Part shown: positions 1 to 8,496 of the stretch, one piece after another
Numbering within the stretch: the first letter of the stretch is position 1
Layout of the letters: the number at the start of each line of letters is the position of its first letter
The notes under the pieces: generated by a model
The model's database searches: none
What the model was told of the DNA's origin: nothing
The model's input: the letters and a program-made list of their open reading frames with translations, nothing else
Position numbers and translations under genes: made by a program
From: Clostridia bacterium
GTDB lineage: Bacteria > Bacillota > Clostridia > Christensenellales > CAG-138
Reading direction: 5' to 3'
Assembly: GCA_016292635.1 (NCBI GenBank)
Contig: JAEDIC010000001.1
Span: forward strand, 131,631 to 195,630
Length of the DNA: 64,000 nucleotides

Positions 1-1405
1 TTGCACTTCTGAGAAAAGCGTGTTTTCCTATGCTTTGAACACTTTGGGGGACAATGATATCGGCAATGTTTGAACACTTCAGGAAAGCCTCATCTTCAAT
101 TGTATTAATTCCCTCTTCAAGTACGAGCTTTTGTAAGCAGGAACAATACCTAAAGGCGCCGGATTCTATGGTTTTTACGGAACCTGGAATATATACCGCA
201 CTCAGTTGCTCGCAGTTATAAAAGGCATCGGTGCCTATGGTATTTATAGAGTTGGGGATGCGTACAGATTTAAGTTGTTCACAGTACTTAAAGGCTTCTT
301 TGCCGATACGGTTTGTACTGCAAGGTACCACTGTACCGGTGATGCCCATTTCACATAGGATGCCGGCACGTTTACGGGGACTATAACTATCGATGGCTGA
401 CAAAGCTGTTTCTGTCGGATTATTCAAGCCGACAGGGAAAACAACATCTGTAAGGGCTCTACACCACGAAAATGCGTTGTCGCCTATTTCCTCAATATCT
501 GCGGAAAATGTTACTTTCTGCAATTTAGGACAAGATTCGAATGCGTAACCTCCTATCTTTTTCACGCCTTTCAGGTTGATTTCAGTCAAGCTATCGCAGA
601 AACGAAATGCACTGTATCCGATTTCGGTAACAGAATCTGGAATTTCAACAGTCTGTAATGTTTTTATACTTGAAAAAGCATCTTCTCCAATGGTTTTTAA
701 GCCTGATGGAAGAATGACTTTTTCTATGTTTTGTGCTTGGTAAAAGGCTTCTCTGCCGATGCTTATTATCCCATCGGGTACAGTAACGTTTTTATCGGAA
801 CCTTTGTATTTGATAAGAATAGAGCTGATAATCAAAAAATCTTTATCATCAAAAAGCTTATTGCAGTCTTCGAATGCGTTGGAGTGGATAAACTGTACAC
901 ACTGAGGTATATTGATTTTTTCAAGATTATTGCAGTTGTAAAAGGCACCGTAATCTATGGTTGTAAACCTTGAACTATTTTCGGCAAATACCACTTCCTT
1001 CATCTCTGTGCAGCCGGTTAAAGCTTGATTTCCTATGACCTCAATGCTTGCGGGCAGTATAAGTTTTTTCAGAGTTACAGAATTGGCAAATGCTCTGGGA
1101 GCCAGCACAGCAATACCCTCAGGCACTGTGACCGTATCGGCATGTCCTATATATTTAAGAAGGAATTTTCCCACTATACAAAAACCGTTTTCATCTGCAA
1201 GAGTTCTGCCTTCCTGCGGAAATGAACGGGGATTTAAGGTTGTAATAGTATCGGGAATCTTCACGCTTTTGAGGTTTTCGTTCAAAAACACCTGCCATCC
1301 CCAACTAATCTCGGTTACACCCTCCGGTACGACAACATGCTCTTCGTTGCCTTTATATTTGCGCAGCTTACCGTTATCAATTTCGAAATCGCCTATATTG
1401 CTCAT
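1..1405 (-). CDS. BspA-type leucine-rich-repeat protein, cut by window edge
   Basis: The gene reads from an ATG at 1405 leftward past base 1, giving 468 visible residues and no stop. The start has a strong ribosome site (AAAGGAG, 6-9 bases upstream). The N-terminus (MSNIGDFEIDNGKLRKYKG) matches in layout that of the divergent neighbour at 1780. It is followed by about a dozen LRR_5 (Treponema/BspA) repeats of the form I..SV..IG..AF..C..L..V. No signal peptide or membrane segment is seen, although many BspA proteins are surface-exposed, so this one looks cytoplasmic. Composition is AT-richer than most of the window. BspA repeats usually mediate protein binding; the partner is unknown. The family call is firm, the function is not. 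Confidence 0.85.
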   Translation of the reverse strand, partial: MSNIGDFEIDNGKLRKYKGNEEHVVVPEGVTEISWGWQVFLNENLKSVKIPDTITTLNPRSFPQEGRTLADENGFCIVGKFLLKYIGHADTVTVPEGIAVLAPRAFANSVTLKKLILPASIEVIGNQALTGCTEMKEVVFAENSSRFTTIDYGAFYNCNNLEKINIPQCVQFIHSNAFEDCNKLFDDKDFLIISSILIKYKGSDKNVTVPDGIISIGREAFYQAQNIEKVILPSGLKTIGEDAFSSIKTLQTVEIPDSVTEIGYSAFRFCDSLTEINLKGVKKIGGYAFESCPKLQKVTFSADIEEIGDNAFSWCRALTDVVFPVGLNNPTETALSAIDSYSPRKRAGILCEMGITGTVVPCSTNRIGKEAFKYCEQLKSVRIPNSINTIGTDAFYNCEQLSAVYIPGSVKTIESGAFRYCSCLQKLVLEEGINTIEDEAFLKCSNIADIIVPQSVQSIGKHAFLRSA

Positions 1406-1779
1406 ACTCAAATCTCCTTTAGTGTTGTTTACAGTTTTCCGGATAAGTGGTTTGGCAGGAATACGTTAAGACATGCTTTATGAATAAAAATCAAGCGTGG
1501 TTTTTCTTTCTTATAAAGTTAATGGTATTTTATCATCTATAAAGTATTGTCGCAACAGCTCTGCTTTTTATGCGGGCGGTATGGAATTATTTTTACAAAA
1601 AGCCTGACTGTAAGGTCGTTTTTATGCTTGAATAGGTGTATAATATTGGCAGTGAAAAACAGATATATATTTTGACAAAGCAAATCTATAATTTACAGTT
1701 TCTGTTCTTAGACTATTATACAAAAATCTTTAAACAATGGCAGTATTTGCCTTGTGGCGGAAAACCGGAGGATACAAAT
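1406..1779. other. Divergent LRR intergenic region
   Basis: This AT-rich region of 374 bases separates the two LRR genes. It holds a good minus-strand promoter (1527-1555). On the plus strand there is a -10-like TATAAT at 1639-1644 with only a weak -35, which would give the rightward gene a leader of about 130 bases. No RNA gene or repeat is visible. Confidence 0.5.
1527..1555 (-). promoter_or_regulatory. Sigma-A promoter for the leftward LRR gene
   Basis: On the minus strand TTGCGA (1550-1555) lies 17 bases from TAAAAT (1527-1532). Transcription would start about 115 bases before the ATG at 1405. Confidence 0.6.
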
Positions 1780-4700
1780 ATGAGCAATACAAACGATTTT
1801 ATCATTGAAAACGGTATTTTGAAAAAGTATGCAGGCCGCAGCAGGAGTGTGGAGTTTCCTGGGGAAATAACCGCCATAGGGGAAGGTGCGTTTAGCAAAA
1901 ATGCTTATATAACATCTGTTGTAATTCCGGAAGGTGTTACTTCTATTGGCGATGCTGCCTTTTTTAATTGCAAAAACTTAACCTCTGTGGTAATTCCCGA
2001 AAGTGTTACTTCCATTAATAGTGAAGCATTTATACACTGTGATAAGCTGACTTCTGTAGTGCTCCCTAAGAGCGTTTCCTTTATCGGAAATGGTGCATTT
2101 AAGGGATGCAAAGGCACAGTAGATAAGGATGGATTTGGCGTTATCGGGAATACCATTGTCGGTTACCATGGAACCGATACCGATATAGTAATCCCCGACG
2201 GTATCACGGTTATTGAAGGTGTTGCCTTTCATAATCAACTCAATATTACAACTGTAACGATTCCGGAAAGCGTTACTTTAATTGGCGATTTTGCGTTTTC
2301 TGGTTGCGCAAATCTAAAATCAGTAATAATTTCGGAAGGCGTTACCTCCATTGGAGCATATGCGTTTGCTGATTGTAAAAATCTGAACTCGATTGTAATT
2401 CCTAAAACTGTTAAATCCATCGGCGGAAATGCTTTCTCCCGCTGCGCTAATTTGATAAGCGCGACTATTCCTGAGGGTGTTTCTTACATTGAAGATCATA
2501 CATTTTACGGCTGCGAAAAACTGACTTCTGTGGTAATTCCGGAGAGCGTAACAAAAATCGGCAATAATGCTTTCTATGATTGCTATAAACTTACAAATGT
2601 AGTTATACCTGCGAATGTAACTTCTATTGAGGATTGTGCCTTCTATGCATGTAGAGAACTGAAAAGCATTGTTGTTCCGGAAGGCGTTACCGGCATTGGA
2701 GAACGTGCGTTTGCATGCTGCCTGGCTTTGTCTGAAGCGGTGATCCCCTCAAGTGTTACTGCCATTGGCGAGGCTACATTTTCCAGCTGCTGTAATGCAA
2801 ATATCTTAATCCATGCAAATGCCGATGCATTTGATAATAGCATTTTCATTCGCTCTGCTGCTGATAATACACCGAAGAGTCTTGCATTTCCGGCTGTTCC
2901 TTTTTCCGCATTTGCTGCAAAGCTGAAGCCGGCAGCTGCCCTTGGTTTTGTAAAACATCATGCGATGTATCAGCCAGATGTTGCTGAAACATACAAAAAC
3001 TATTGTTTCAGGAATCGAAAAGAGTATCTTCCAATAATTTTTGAAGAAGATTGCGTTGCAGCACTGGAGTTTTTTGCAGAAAACAATAAGCTTACCGCTA
3101 CGAATTTTGAAAGTGAATATTTTGAACCGGCAACAGCTGCCAATGCTTCAAATTGCGTTGCATTTCTGCTGGATTGGAAACAACATCACATAAAACCACA
3201 GGATGTTGAAAAGCTTGCTGCTCACGAATTGACAAAGGATCCCTATAATGCAACAGATATGCGAAAGCTCTGGGCATATAAAAAACTGTCGGATGGTACA
3301 CTGGAAATAACTGACTACAAAGGCAGCGGCGGCAGAGTGCTTATCCCCGAACGCATCGGCAATACACCTGTTACAAAATTGGGCGAATATTGCTTTGGAA
3401 CACCGAGTTTTTCTTTAGCAGCACAGCATGACCGAATCGCTTTTCTTAAGAATATTTCCGAGATAGTTATTCCTAACAGTATTACTGTCATAGGGGAAAG
3501 TGCATTCAGAGGTTGTCCTGAGCTGACAGATATAATAATTCCGGAAAGTGTTGCTACAATTGGGGAGGGCGCATTTGATTTTTGCAAAAAACTAACTTCC
3601 GTAACAATTTCTGAAGGTGTTACTACTATCGAAAAAGCAGCATTTCAGTACTGCGAAAACCTGGCAAGTGTGGAGATCCCCAAAAGTGTTACTTCTATCG
3701 GGACAGAAGCGTTTAATGGCTGCAAAAACCTGACAAGCGTGATAATTCCCGAAGGAGTTGCTTTCATTGGAAAAGGGGCTTTCTGCGGCTGCGAAAATCT
3801 GACTTCTGCAGCAATTCCTAAAGGCGTTACCAGCATCGAAGAAGAAACGTTCTTGCTCTGTTCCAATCTGGCGTCCGTTGAAATTCCAGACAGTGTTACC
3901 GTTATCAAGAAGCAGGCATTTAGCTGCTGCAATAGCCTAACATCGGTGGTAATTCCGGACAGCGTCACCGTTATCGAAGACGAAGCGTTTAGCAGTTGTT
4001 CCAATCTGACCTCCGTAGTAATTCCCGAGAGTGTTGTTTCCATAGGTGCAGAGGCATTTTCTGCTTGTAAAGGAGAAGAAGACAGTCAAGGGTTTGCTGT
4101 TATAGGAAGCATCCTTGTAGGGTATAGAGGAGCTGATGCTGCTGTAGTAATCCCTGACAACATTACCGCTATTGAAGGCAGAGCATTTTTGAACCAGGAA
4201 CAGCTGGTTTCGGTAATTCTCCCTGACAGTGTTACTGCTATCGGATATGGGGCGTTTGCTAACTGTTTTAATCTGACAAAAGCAGTAATCCAGGAAAGTG
4301 TTGCTTCCATTGGGAACCTTGCATTCTTAAAATGTGGGAAATTAATCATCCACGCTCCGGCAGGCAGCTATGCCGAAGCATACGCAAAAGAAAACAGCAT
4401 TCCCTTTAATAAAACAGAACCCACGATACGTTCCGATGAGCCTGAAAAAAAGTCAACTGAGGTACGAGCCTGCATGGCAGAAGACGGCTGGTCTGTTTGC
4501 GTGCCGGAAGGATTTGAATATAGTATTGATCCTGCAAAGAACGGCATACAGGCAGCGGGCGATGTACCGTACGGTATAGTTATTGCAAAAGCGGATCCTA
4601 AAAACGGCTGCGTAACTTTTACCCAGCCCTATGAAAACCTTGTTAGCTTTGTTACGCATGCAGGCGGAAATACCGGATTGCACGAAGTGACGCTGGATGT

Positions 4701-5508
4701 TGCAGAAGCAGAATCAGCACTGAGATCAAACATACCGATTTATGGTAATCTGGACTGGAAAACCGTAAAATCCACACCCCATTTACGTGTGCTGTATAGG
4801 CTGTGGCAAGTTGATAAAGAAAACCACATTGTTACATATAAAGTGTTGATAGTAACATCTGAAAGATGGCGTTGCTGCGGCTTGATGCTGTGTGATGAGT
4901 ATGCGGCAAGAAATAATCAAGAAGAACTGGTGCAACAGATACTTCAATCTGTAGAGTGCTGCGAAGTACAGAATAATGATGTATCTTCTGGAGCGACAGT
5001 GGCCAACAAAGCTGAGGAAGCACGCAAACAGGATGAAGCCGCCGAAGCTGCACGTAGAGCTGAGGAAGCTCGCAGGCAGGCTGAAGCCGCCGAGGCTGCT
5101 CGCAAAGCCGAGAAAGCACGCAAACAGGCTGAAGCCGCTGAAGCTGCTCACAAAGCTGAGGAAGCACGCAAGCAAGCTGAAGCCGCCGAGGCTGCCCGCA
5201 AAGCTGAGGAAGCTCGCAAGCAAGCTGAAGCCGCCGAGGCTGCTCGCATAGCCGAGAAAGAGCGCATTCAAGAAGAAGCATCCCGCCTGAATGCAGTTAA
5301 AGCAAAATCGGAAACGACCGAGGAAATTGATCCTATTGCAGAAGAACGCCGCAGGCTGCTGAAGGAGCGCAAAAGACAGATGCGCATTATAGAAAACAAC
5401 AAAGGACTGTTTGCGCTGTTTGGCGAAAAGGCCCGCAAAAGAAAAGCTGCAGAGGCAAAGATTGAACAGATTAACAAGGAACTTGCTCGGCTTAGGCGAA
5501 GAAAATGA
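1780..5508 (+). CDS. Large BspA-type LRR protein with C-terminal Ala/Glu coiled coil
   Basis: The protein has 1242 residues. I chose the ATG at 1780 because GGAG (1768-1771) sits in front and the N-terminus then aligns with the divergent paralogue; an in-frame ATG at 1636 has no such support. Domains in order: LRR_5 repeats (about 15-370), a non-repeat helical region (about 380-510), a linker containing KLWAYKKLSDGTLEI, a second LRR_5 block (about 540-860), a globular region (about 890-1060), five tandem 16-residue KAEEARKQAEAAEAAR-type units, and a very basic tail ending in LARLRRRK. No signal peptide, anchor or sorting motif is visible, so an intracellular scaffold is more likely than an adhesin. 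This is inference. The composition differs from the housekeeping genes to its right. Confidence 0.85.
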   Translation: MSNTNDFIIENGILKKYAGRSRSVEFPGEITAIGEGAFSKNAYITSVVIPEGVTSIGDAAFFNCKNLTSVVIPESVTSINSEAFIHCDKLTSVVLPKSVSFIGNGAFKGCKGTVDKDGFGVIGNTIVGYHGTDTDIVIPDGITVIEGVAFHNQLNITTVTIPESVTLIGDFAFSGCANLKSVIISEGVTSIGAYAFADCKNLNSIVIPKTVKSIGGNAFSRCANLISATIPEGVSYIEDHTFYGCEKLTSVVIPESVTKIGNNAFYDCYKLTNVVIPANVTSIEDCAFYACRELKSIVVPEGVTGIGERAFACCLALSEAVIPSSVTAIGEATFSSCCNANILIHANADAFDNSIFIRSAADNTPKSLAFPAVPFSAFAAKLKPAAALGFVKHHAMYQPDVAETYKNYCFRNRKEYLPIIFEEDCVAALEFFAENNKLTATNFESEYFEPATAANASNCVAFLLDWKQHHIKPQDVEKLAAHELTKDPYNATDMRKLWAYKKLSDGTLEITDYKGSGGRVLIPERIGNTPVTKLGEYCFGTPSFSLAAQHDRIAFLKNISEIVIPNSITVIGESAFRGCPELTDIIIPESVATIGEGAFDFCKKLTSVTISEGVTTIEKAAFQYCENLASVEIPKSVTSIGTEAFNGCKNLTSVIIPEGVAFIGKGAFCGCENLTSAAIPKGVTSIEEETFLLCSNLASVEIPDSVTVIKKQAFSCCNSLTSVVIPDSVTVIEDEAFSSCSNLTSVVIPESVVSIGAEAFSACKGEEDSQGFAVIGSILVGYRGADAAVVIPDNITAIEGRAFLNQEQLVSVILPDSVTAIGYGAFANCFNLTKAVIQESVASIGNLAFLKCGKLIIHAPAGSYAEAYAKENSIPFNKTEPTIRSDEPEKKSTEVRACMAEDGWSVCVPEGFEYSIDPAKNGIQAAGDVPYGIVIAKADPKNGCVTFTQPYENLVSFVTHAGGNTGLHEVTLDVAEAESALRSNIPIYGNLDWKTVKSTPHLRVLYRLWQVDKENHIVTYKVLIVTSERWRCCGLMLCDEYAARNNQEELVQQILQSVECCEVQNNDVSSGATVANKAEEARKQDEAAEAARRAEEARRQAEAAEAARKAEKARKQAEAAEAAHKAEEARKQAEAAEAARKAEEARKQAEAAEAARIAEKERIQEEASRLNAVKAKSETTEEIDPIAEERRRLLKERKRQMRIIENNKGLFALFGEKARKRKAAEAKIEQINKELARLRRRK
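5008..5247 (+). repeat. Five tandem 48-bp units coding a coiled coil
   Basis: Five near-identical in-frame 48-base units encode KAEEARKQ-xEAAEAAR. A degenerate sixth unit (IAEKERIQEEA) follows. The heptad-like Ala/Glu/Lys/Arg pattern predicts one long charged helix. Such arrays gain and lose units by slippage, so unit number may vary between strains. Confidence 0.9.
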
Positions 5509-5544
5509 TTCATAGCATATTTATAGCCTAAAAGTTATGACACC

Positions 5545-5573
5545 AAACGCCCGTTCCAGAGAAACGGGCGTTT
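5545..5573. terminator. Hairpin terminator, LRR gene / tRNA-Ser
   Basis: AAACGCCCGTT pairs with AACGGGCGTTT across a short loop. It lies between the convergent LRR gene and tRNA genes. The U-tract is short in both directions, so it may serve either strand. Confidence 0.6.
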
Positions 5574-5595
5574 AGCTATTTTCTTCCTCCAAATA

Positions 5596-5627
5596 CTACG
5601 TGCACAACATTTCTGTTGTGCACGTAG
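5596..5627. other. 13-bp perfect inverted repeat next to tRNA-Ser
   Basis: CTACGTGCACAAC (5596-5608) and its exact complement (5615-5627) flank a 6-base loop, ending 1 base from the tRNA-Ser 3' CCA. On the minus strand it would fold immediately after the tRNA. There is no poly-U run after it, so it may be a processing or pausing hairpin instead of a full terminator. Confidence 0.6.
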
Positions 5628-5628
5628 A

Positions 5629-5721
5629 TGGCGGAGAAGGAGGGATTCGAACCCTCGCGCCAGTCACCCCAGCCTACTCCCTTAGCAGGGGAGCCCCTTA
5701 CAGCCACTTGGGTACTTCTCC
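5629..5721 (-). tRNA. tRNA-Ser (anticodon GCU)
   Basis: The minus strand folds into a class II tRNA. The acceptor stem is GGAGAAG/CTTCTCC, with discriminator G and an encoded CCA. The anticodon loop is CTGCTAA (GCT), there is a long variable arm, and the T-loop is GGTTCGAATCC. It reads AGC/AGU codons. It lies 35 bases downstream of the second tRNA-Ser and is probably cotranscribed with it. Confidence 0.95.
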
Positions 5722-5756
5722 ACAGTTGTATGTAAAACGTTTGGCGCGCTTTATTT

Positions 5757-5845
5757 TGGCGGAGAGAGAGGGATTCGAACCCCCGGTGCCTTGCGGCATC
5801 ACCGGTTTTCAAGACCGGCTCCATAAACCACTCGGACATCTCTCC
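5757..5845 (-). tRNA. tRNA-Ser (anticodon UGA)
   Basis: This is a class II tRNA on the minus strand. The acceptor is GGAGAGA/TCTCTCC, with discriminator G and an encoded CCA. The anticodon loop is CTTGAAA (TGA), and the variable arm is GATGCCGCAAGGCACC-like. It reads UCA and related UCN codons. A consensus promoter lies directly upstream. Confidence 0.95.
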
Positions 5846-5860
5846 CTGTTTAGCTTTGTC

Positions 5861-5889
5861 ATTATAGCAAAAAGGCCGGGGTATGTCAA
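5861..5889 (-). promoter_or_regulatory. Consensus sigma-A promoter for the tRNA-Ser pair
   Basis: On the minus strand TTGACA (5884-5889), 17 bases, then TATAAT (5861-5866) match the consensus exactly. This is what is expected for a stable-RNA operon. Confidence 0.9.
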
Positions 5890-5912
5890 GTACGGCGGGG
5901 CGGTTTGCGGAA

Positions 5913-5942
5913 GTATATCCCCTTCTCTTTTGGGAAACACTA
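5913..5942 (+). promoter_or_regulatory. Sigma-F-type promoter for the SpoIIQ-like gene
   Basis: GTATA (5913-5917), a 15-base spacer and GGAAACACTA (5933-5942) match the forespore sigma-F pattern GywTA / GgNrAnAnTw known from Bacillus. The start point would be near 5949, just ahead of the AGGGGTG ribosome site. The match supports the SpoIIQ assignment of the gene behind it. Confidence 0.55.
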
Positions 5943-5962
5943 CCTGTAAAAGGGGTGATTCC

Positions 5963-6691
5963 ATGAACGAGAAAAACAACGATCGAATTGAAAAAATTAA
6001 AAATTTTCTGCAGGATAAGGGCGTGTACCTGGTGCTGCTGCTGTGTGTAGCCGCCATAGGCCTCGCCGCCGCCGCGGCGTATCTGCCGCCCCGGGACCAG
6101 CCGCAGCCCGCTGAGGAGCCGGCAGAATCCGCCGAGCAGGTGTCCCATTCGAAGGATCAGACCCTCACAGCCCTGTTGACGCCTTCACCCTCCCCCACGG
6201 CGTCTCCCGCGCCTGTGGCGGATATAACTCCCCAGCCTTCCCCATCGCCAAAAGCATCCGCCACGCCTCAGCGGGAAAAGGTACCCGCTCCCGTGGAGGG
6301 CAAGCTGCAGTGGCGCTTTGCGGTGAATGAGCTTATCTACTCCCGCACGCTGGATCAATGGATGACGCACCGGGGCATAGACATATCCGCACCCAAGGGC
6401 ACAGAAGTGCGCTGCCCATGGGCCGGCACGGTGGAGGAGATATACGAGGACGACAGCCTTGGTGTAACCGTTAAGGTGGCCCATAGCGGCGGACTTTGCT
6501 CTCTCTATTCCAACCTGCGCGGCGATTGTCCCGTTAAAGAGGGCGCCCTCATAAACACCGGTACCGTCATAGGCTATGTGGGCGAAACCGCCATCGCCGA
6601 ATGCTCCGACCCCGCCCATCTCCACTTTGAGCTCCTCAAGGACGGCGAGCCGGTGAATCCTGAGGAGTATGTGATAATATTGGGAGGATAG
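5963..6691 (+). CDS. spoIIQ: SpoIIQ-like M23 (LytM) metallopeptidase, membrane anchored
   Basis: The protein has 242 residues. The ATG at 5963 follows AAAAGGGGTGATT. It has one N-terminal membrane helix (about 20-41), a Pro/Ser/Thr-rich linker (about 42-110) and a C-terminal LytM domain (about 115-240). The zinc motif is complete: H136 and D140 in HRGID, and H219-x-H221 in HLHFEL. In Bacillus SpoIIQ the first His is lost, while clostridial SpoIIQ proteins keep it, so this is the clostridial type. SpoIIQ sits in the forespore membrane and forms a channel with SpoIIIAH during engulfment. The sigma-F-like promoter agrees. Another membrane-bound M23 endopeptidase remains possible. Confidence 0.7.
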   Translation: MNEKNNDRIEKIKNFLQDKGVYLVLLLCVAAIGLAAAAAYLPPRDQPQPAEEPAESAEQVSHSKDQTLTALLTPSPSPTASPAPVADITPQPSPSPKASATPQREKVPAPVEGKLQWRFAVNELIYSRTLDQWMTHRGIDISAPKGTEVRCPWAGTVEEIYEDDSLGVTVKVAHSGGLCSLYSNLRGDCPVKEGALINTGTVIGYVGETAIAECSDPAHLHFELLKDGEPVNPEEYVIILGG

Positions 6692-6725
6692 CGGCAAAGT
6701 TTTCTTTTCTTTTTTCGGATATGTA

Positions 6726-6745
6726 TTCCTTTCCCGTGAAAGGAA
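6726..6745. repeat. Family A hairpin remnant between convergent genes
   Basis: TTCCTTTC and its exact complement flank CCGT in pyrimidine/purine-rich DNA resembling the first hairpin of the family A element. The second palindrome is missing. It lies between the convergent SpoIIQ-like and acyl-CoA synthetase genes and could end both transcripts. Confidence 0.5.
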
Positions 6746-6780
6746 AGAAAAAATGAATACCCTTTCCTAAATAGCCCCTG

Positions 6781-8496
6781 CTATTTTTCCTTCGCCGCTT
6801 CCTCTTCTTCAAGGACGCGGTAGGCAACCTTGCCCACCAGGGTTTTGGGAAGCTCGGGGCGGAATTCCAGCTCCCTGGGCATGGCGTATTTGGCAACGGA
6901 CTTTTCACAGTGCGCAAGTATATCCGCCTTAAGCGCGTCGCTGGGCTCAAAGCCGGGCTTGAGCATGACAAAGGCCTTTACCCGCTGTATGCGTATCTTG
7001 TCCTTTACGCCTATAACGCAGGCAAGGTGCACAGCCTCGTGGGATTCCAGAATGTTCTCTATCTGGGAGGGGTATACGTTGTAGCCGTTGGTAATTATCA
7101 TGCGCTTTATGCGCTGGCGGAAGTATATAAATCCCTCCTCGTCCATAAGGCCAAGGTCGCCGGTATGCACCCAAATAAGGCCGTCGGCATGCCGCTTCAT
7201 GGTGGAGGCGGTCTCCTCGGGATGGTTCACATAGCCCAGCATCATAGTGGGCCCCGTGAGGCAAATTTCGCCCTCTGTGCCATAGGGCACTTCATCGGTG
7301 GTACCCACGGCGACAATCTTGTAATAGGTATCCGGGAAGGGCTGGCCTATGCTGCCCTCCTTGGCGTAATGGAGAGGGGTAAGGCAGCTTGCGGTAACGC
7401 ACTCGGTGGTGCCGTAGCCCTCACGGATCTGCACCGTCGCCCCATGTGAGGCAAGGTAATCGTCAAAGCGCTTCTTAAGCTCAACGGAAAGGGAATCGCC
7501 CCCGGAGAATACCCCCTTAAGGCAGGAAAGCTCCAGCTTTTCCGCCTCGGGCACCCGAAGCAGCGCCTCGAAGAGGGAAGGCACGCCTGCGATAAGGTTG
7601 GGTTTGTGCTTCTTAATAAGGCCCGCATAGGTCTTTGGTGTAAAGCGGGGTATCAGTATGCAGTGACCGCCGCTGAACATCATGGTGTGTATGCTTACGC
7701 CAAGGCCAAAGCCATGGAACATGGGCATTATCGCAAGCATCTTGTCGCCGGGGCGGAAGAAAGTGTTGGTGGCGATAACCTGGGCGGCAAGGGCGTTGAA
7801 GTTAAGGTTGGAAAGGTATATGCCCTTCATGGTGCCGGTGGTGCCGCCGCTGTACAGTATGGCGGCGGGGTCGTTCATATCCCGATCACAGCGGTAATCC
7901 GTAATGGATTCGCCGCCCTTGAGCATATCCTTCCACCAGACGAAGTCGGCGCCGTCCGGCTTTTTGATGTTTCTGCCCTGGGTAAGCTGATAGCCCAGCT
8001 TCATTACGGGGGAAAGGGCGTCCTTTATGGAGGTGATTATAAGATGGGGCAGCTCAACCTGCCGGCGAACCTCCTTAAACTTATAATAAAACTGGTCCAG
8101 GGTTATTGCGGCAACGCTCCCGGAATCCTTTATGCAGAAGGCGATCTCATTCACCGCGGAAAGAGGATGCACCATGTTTGCAACTGCGCCGATAAGGTTT
8201 ACCGCATAAAACATGGTAAGGGTTTGGGGGGCGTTGGGCATACATATGGTCACCTTATCCCCCGCCTTTATGCCCAGAGCCACAAGGCTCTTTGCGCAGC
8301 GGTGTATCTCTTCAACCGCCTTTTTGTATGTGGTATTGCTGCCCATGAAATCATAGGCGATAATATCGGAATGCTTTTTTGCCGTTTCCTCCACCGCCTC
8401 CGCAAGGGTGCCGGTGTAGTAGTCAAGATGCTTTTCAACATCGCCGTAGTTATCCAGCCATGGGGTCTTTACGGCAGGATTCTCGGGTATCATCAT
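6781..8496 (-). CDS. Acyl-CoA synthetase (AMP-forming ligase)
   Basis: The protein has 571 residues, full length for an ANL-family long-chain acyl-CoA synthetase. It activates a carboxylic acid to an acyl-adenylate and then an acyl-thioester. Visible motifs are the phosphate loop YSGGTTGTMKG, the GYGTTE motif, the hinge region TGDLGLMDEEGFIYFRQRIKRMIITNGYNVYP, and the C-terminal catalytic lysine context KTLVGKVAYR. The ATG at 8496 overlaps the upstream stop by four bases (ATGA), so the two genes are translationally coupled. The substrate cannot be read from sequence. A fatty acid going into lipid or polyketide-like acylation is plausible given the acyltransferase partner. Confidence 0.85.
   Translation of the reverse strand: MMIPENPAVKTPWLDNYGDVEKHLDYYTGTLAEAVEETAKKHSDIIAYDFMGSNTTYKKAVEEIHRCAKSLVALGIKAGDKVTICMPNAPQTLTMFYAVNLIGAVANMVHPLSAVNEIAFCIKDSGSVAAITLDQFYYKFKEVRRQVELPHLIITSIKDALSPVMKLGYQLTQGRNIKKPDGADFVWWKDMLKGGESITDYRCDRDMNDPAAILYSGGTTGTMKGIYLSNLNFNALAAQVIATNTFFRPGDKMLAIMPMFHGFGLGVSIHTMMFSGGHCILIPRFTPKTYAGLIKKHKPNLIAGVPSLFEALLRVPEAEKLELSCLKGVFSGGDSLSVELKKRFDDYLASHGATVQIREGYGTTECVTASCLTPLHYAKEGSIGQPFPDTYYKIVAVGTTDEVPYGTEGEICLTGPTMMLGYVNHPEETASTMKRHADGLIWVHTGDLGLMDEEGFIYFRQRIKRMIITNGYNVYPSQIENILESHEAVHLACVIGVKDKIRIQRVKAFVMLKPGFEPSDALKADILAHCEKSVAKYAMPRELEFRPELPKTLVGKVAYRVLEEEEAAKEK

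Noticed and set aside
4783..5281. Antisense ORFs across the coiled-coil repeats
   Set aside because: They arise because the repeated 48-bp units lack stops in several frames; the plus-strand heptad pattern is the real coding signal.
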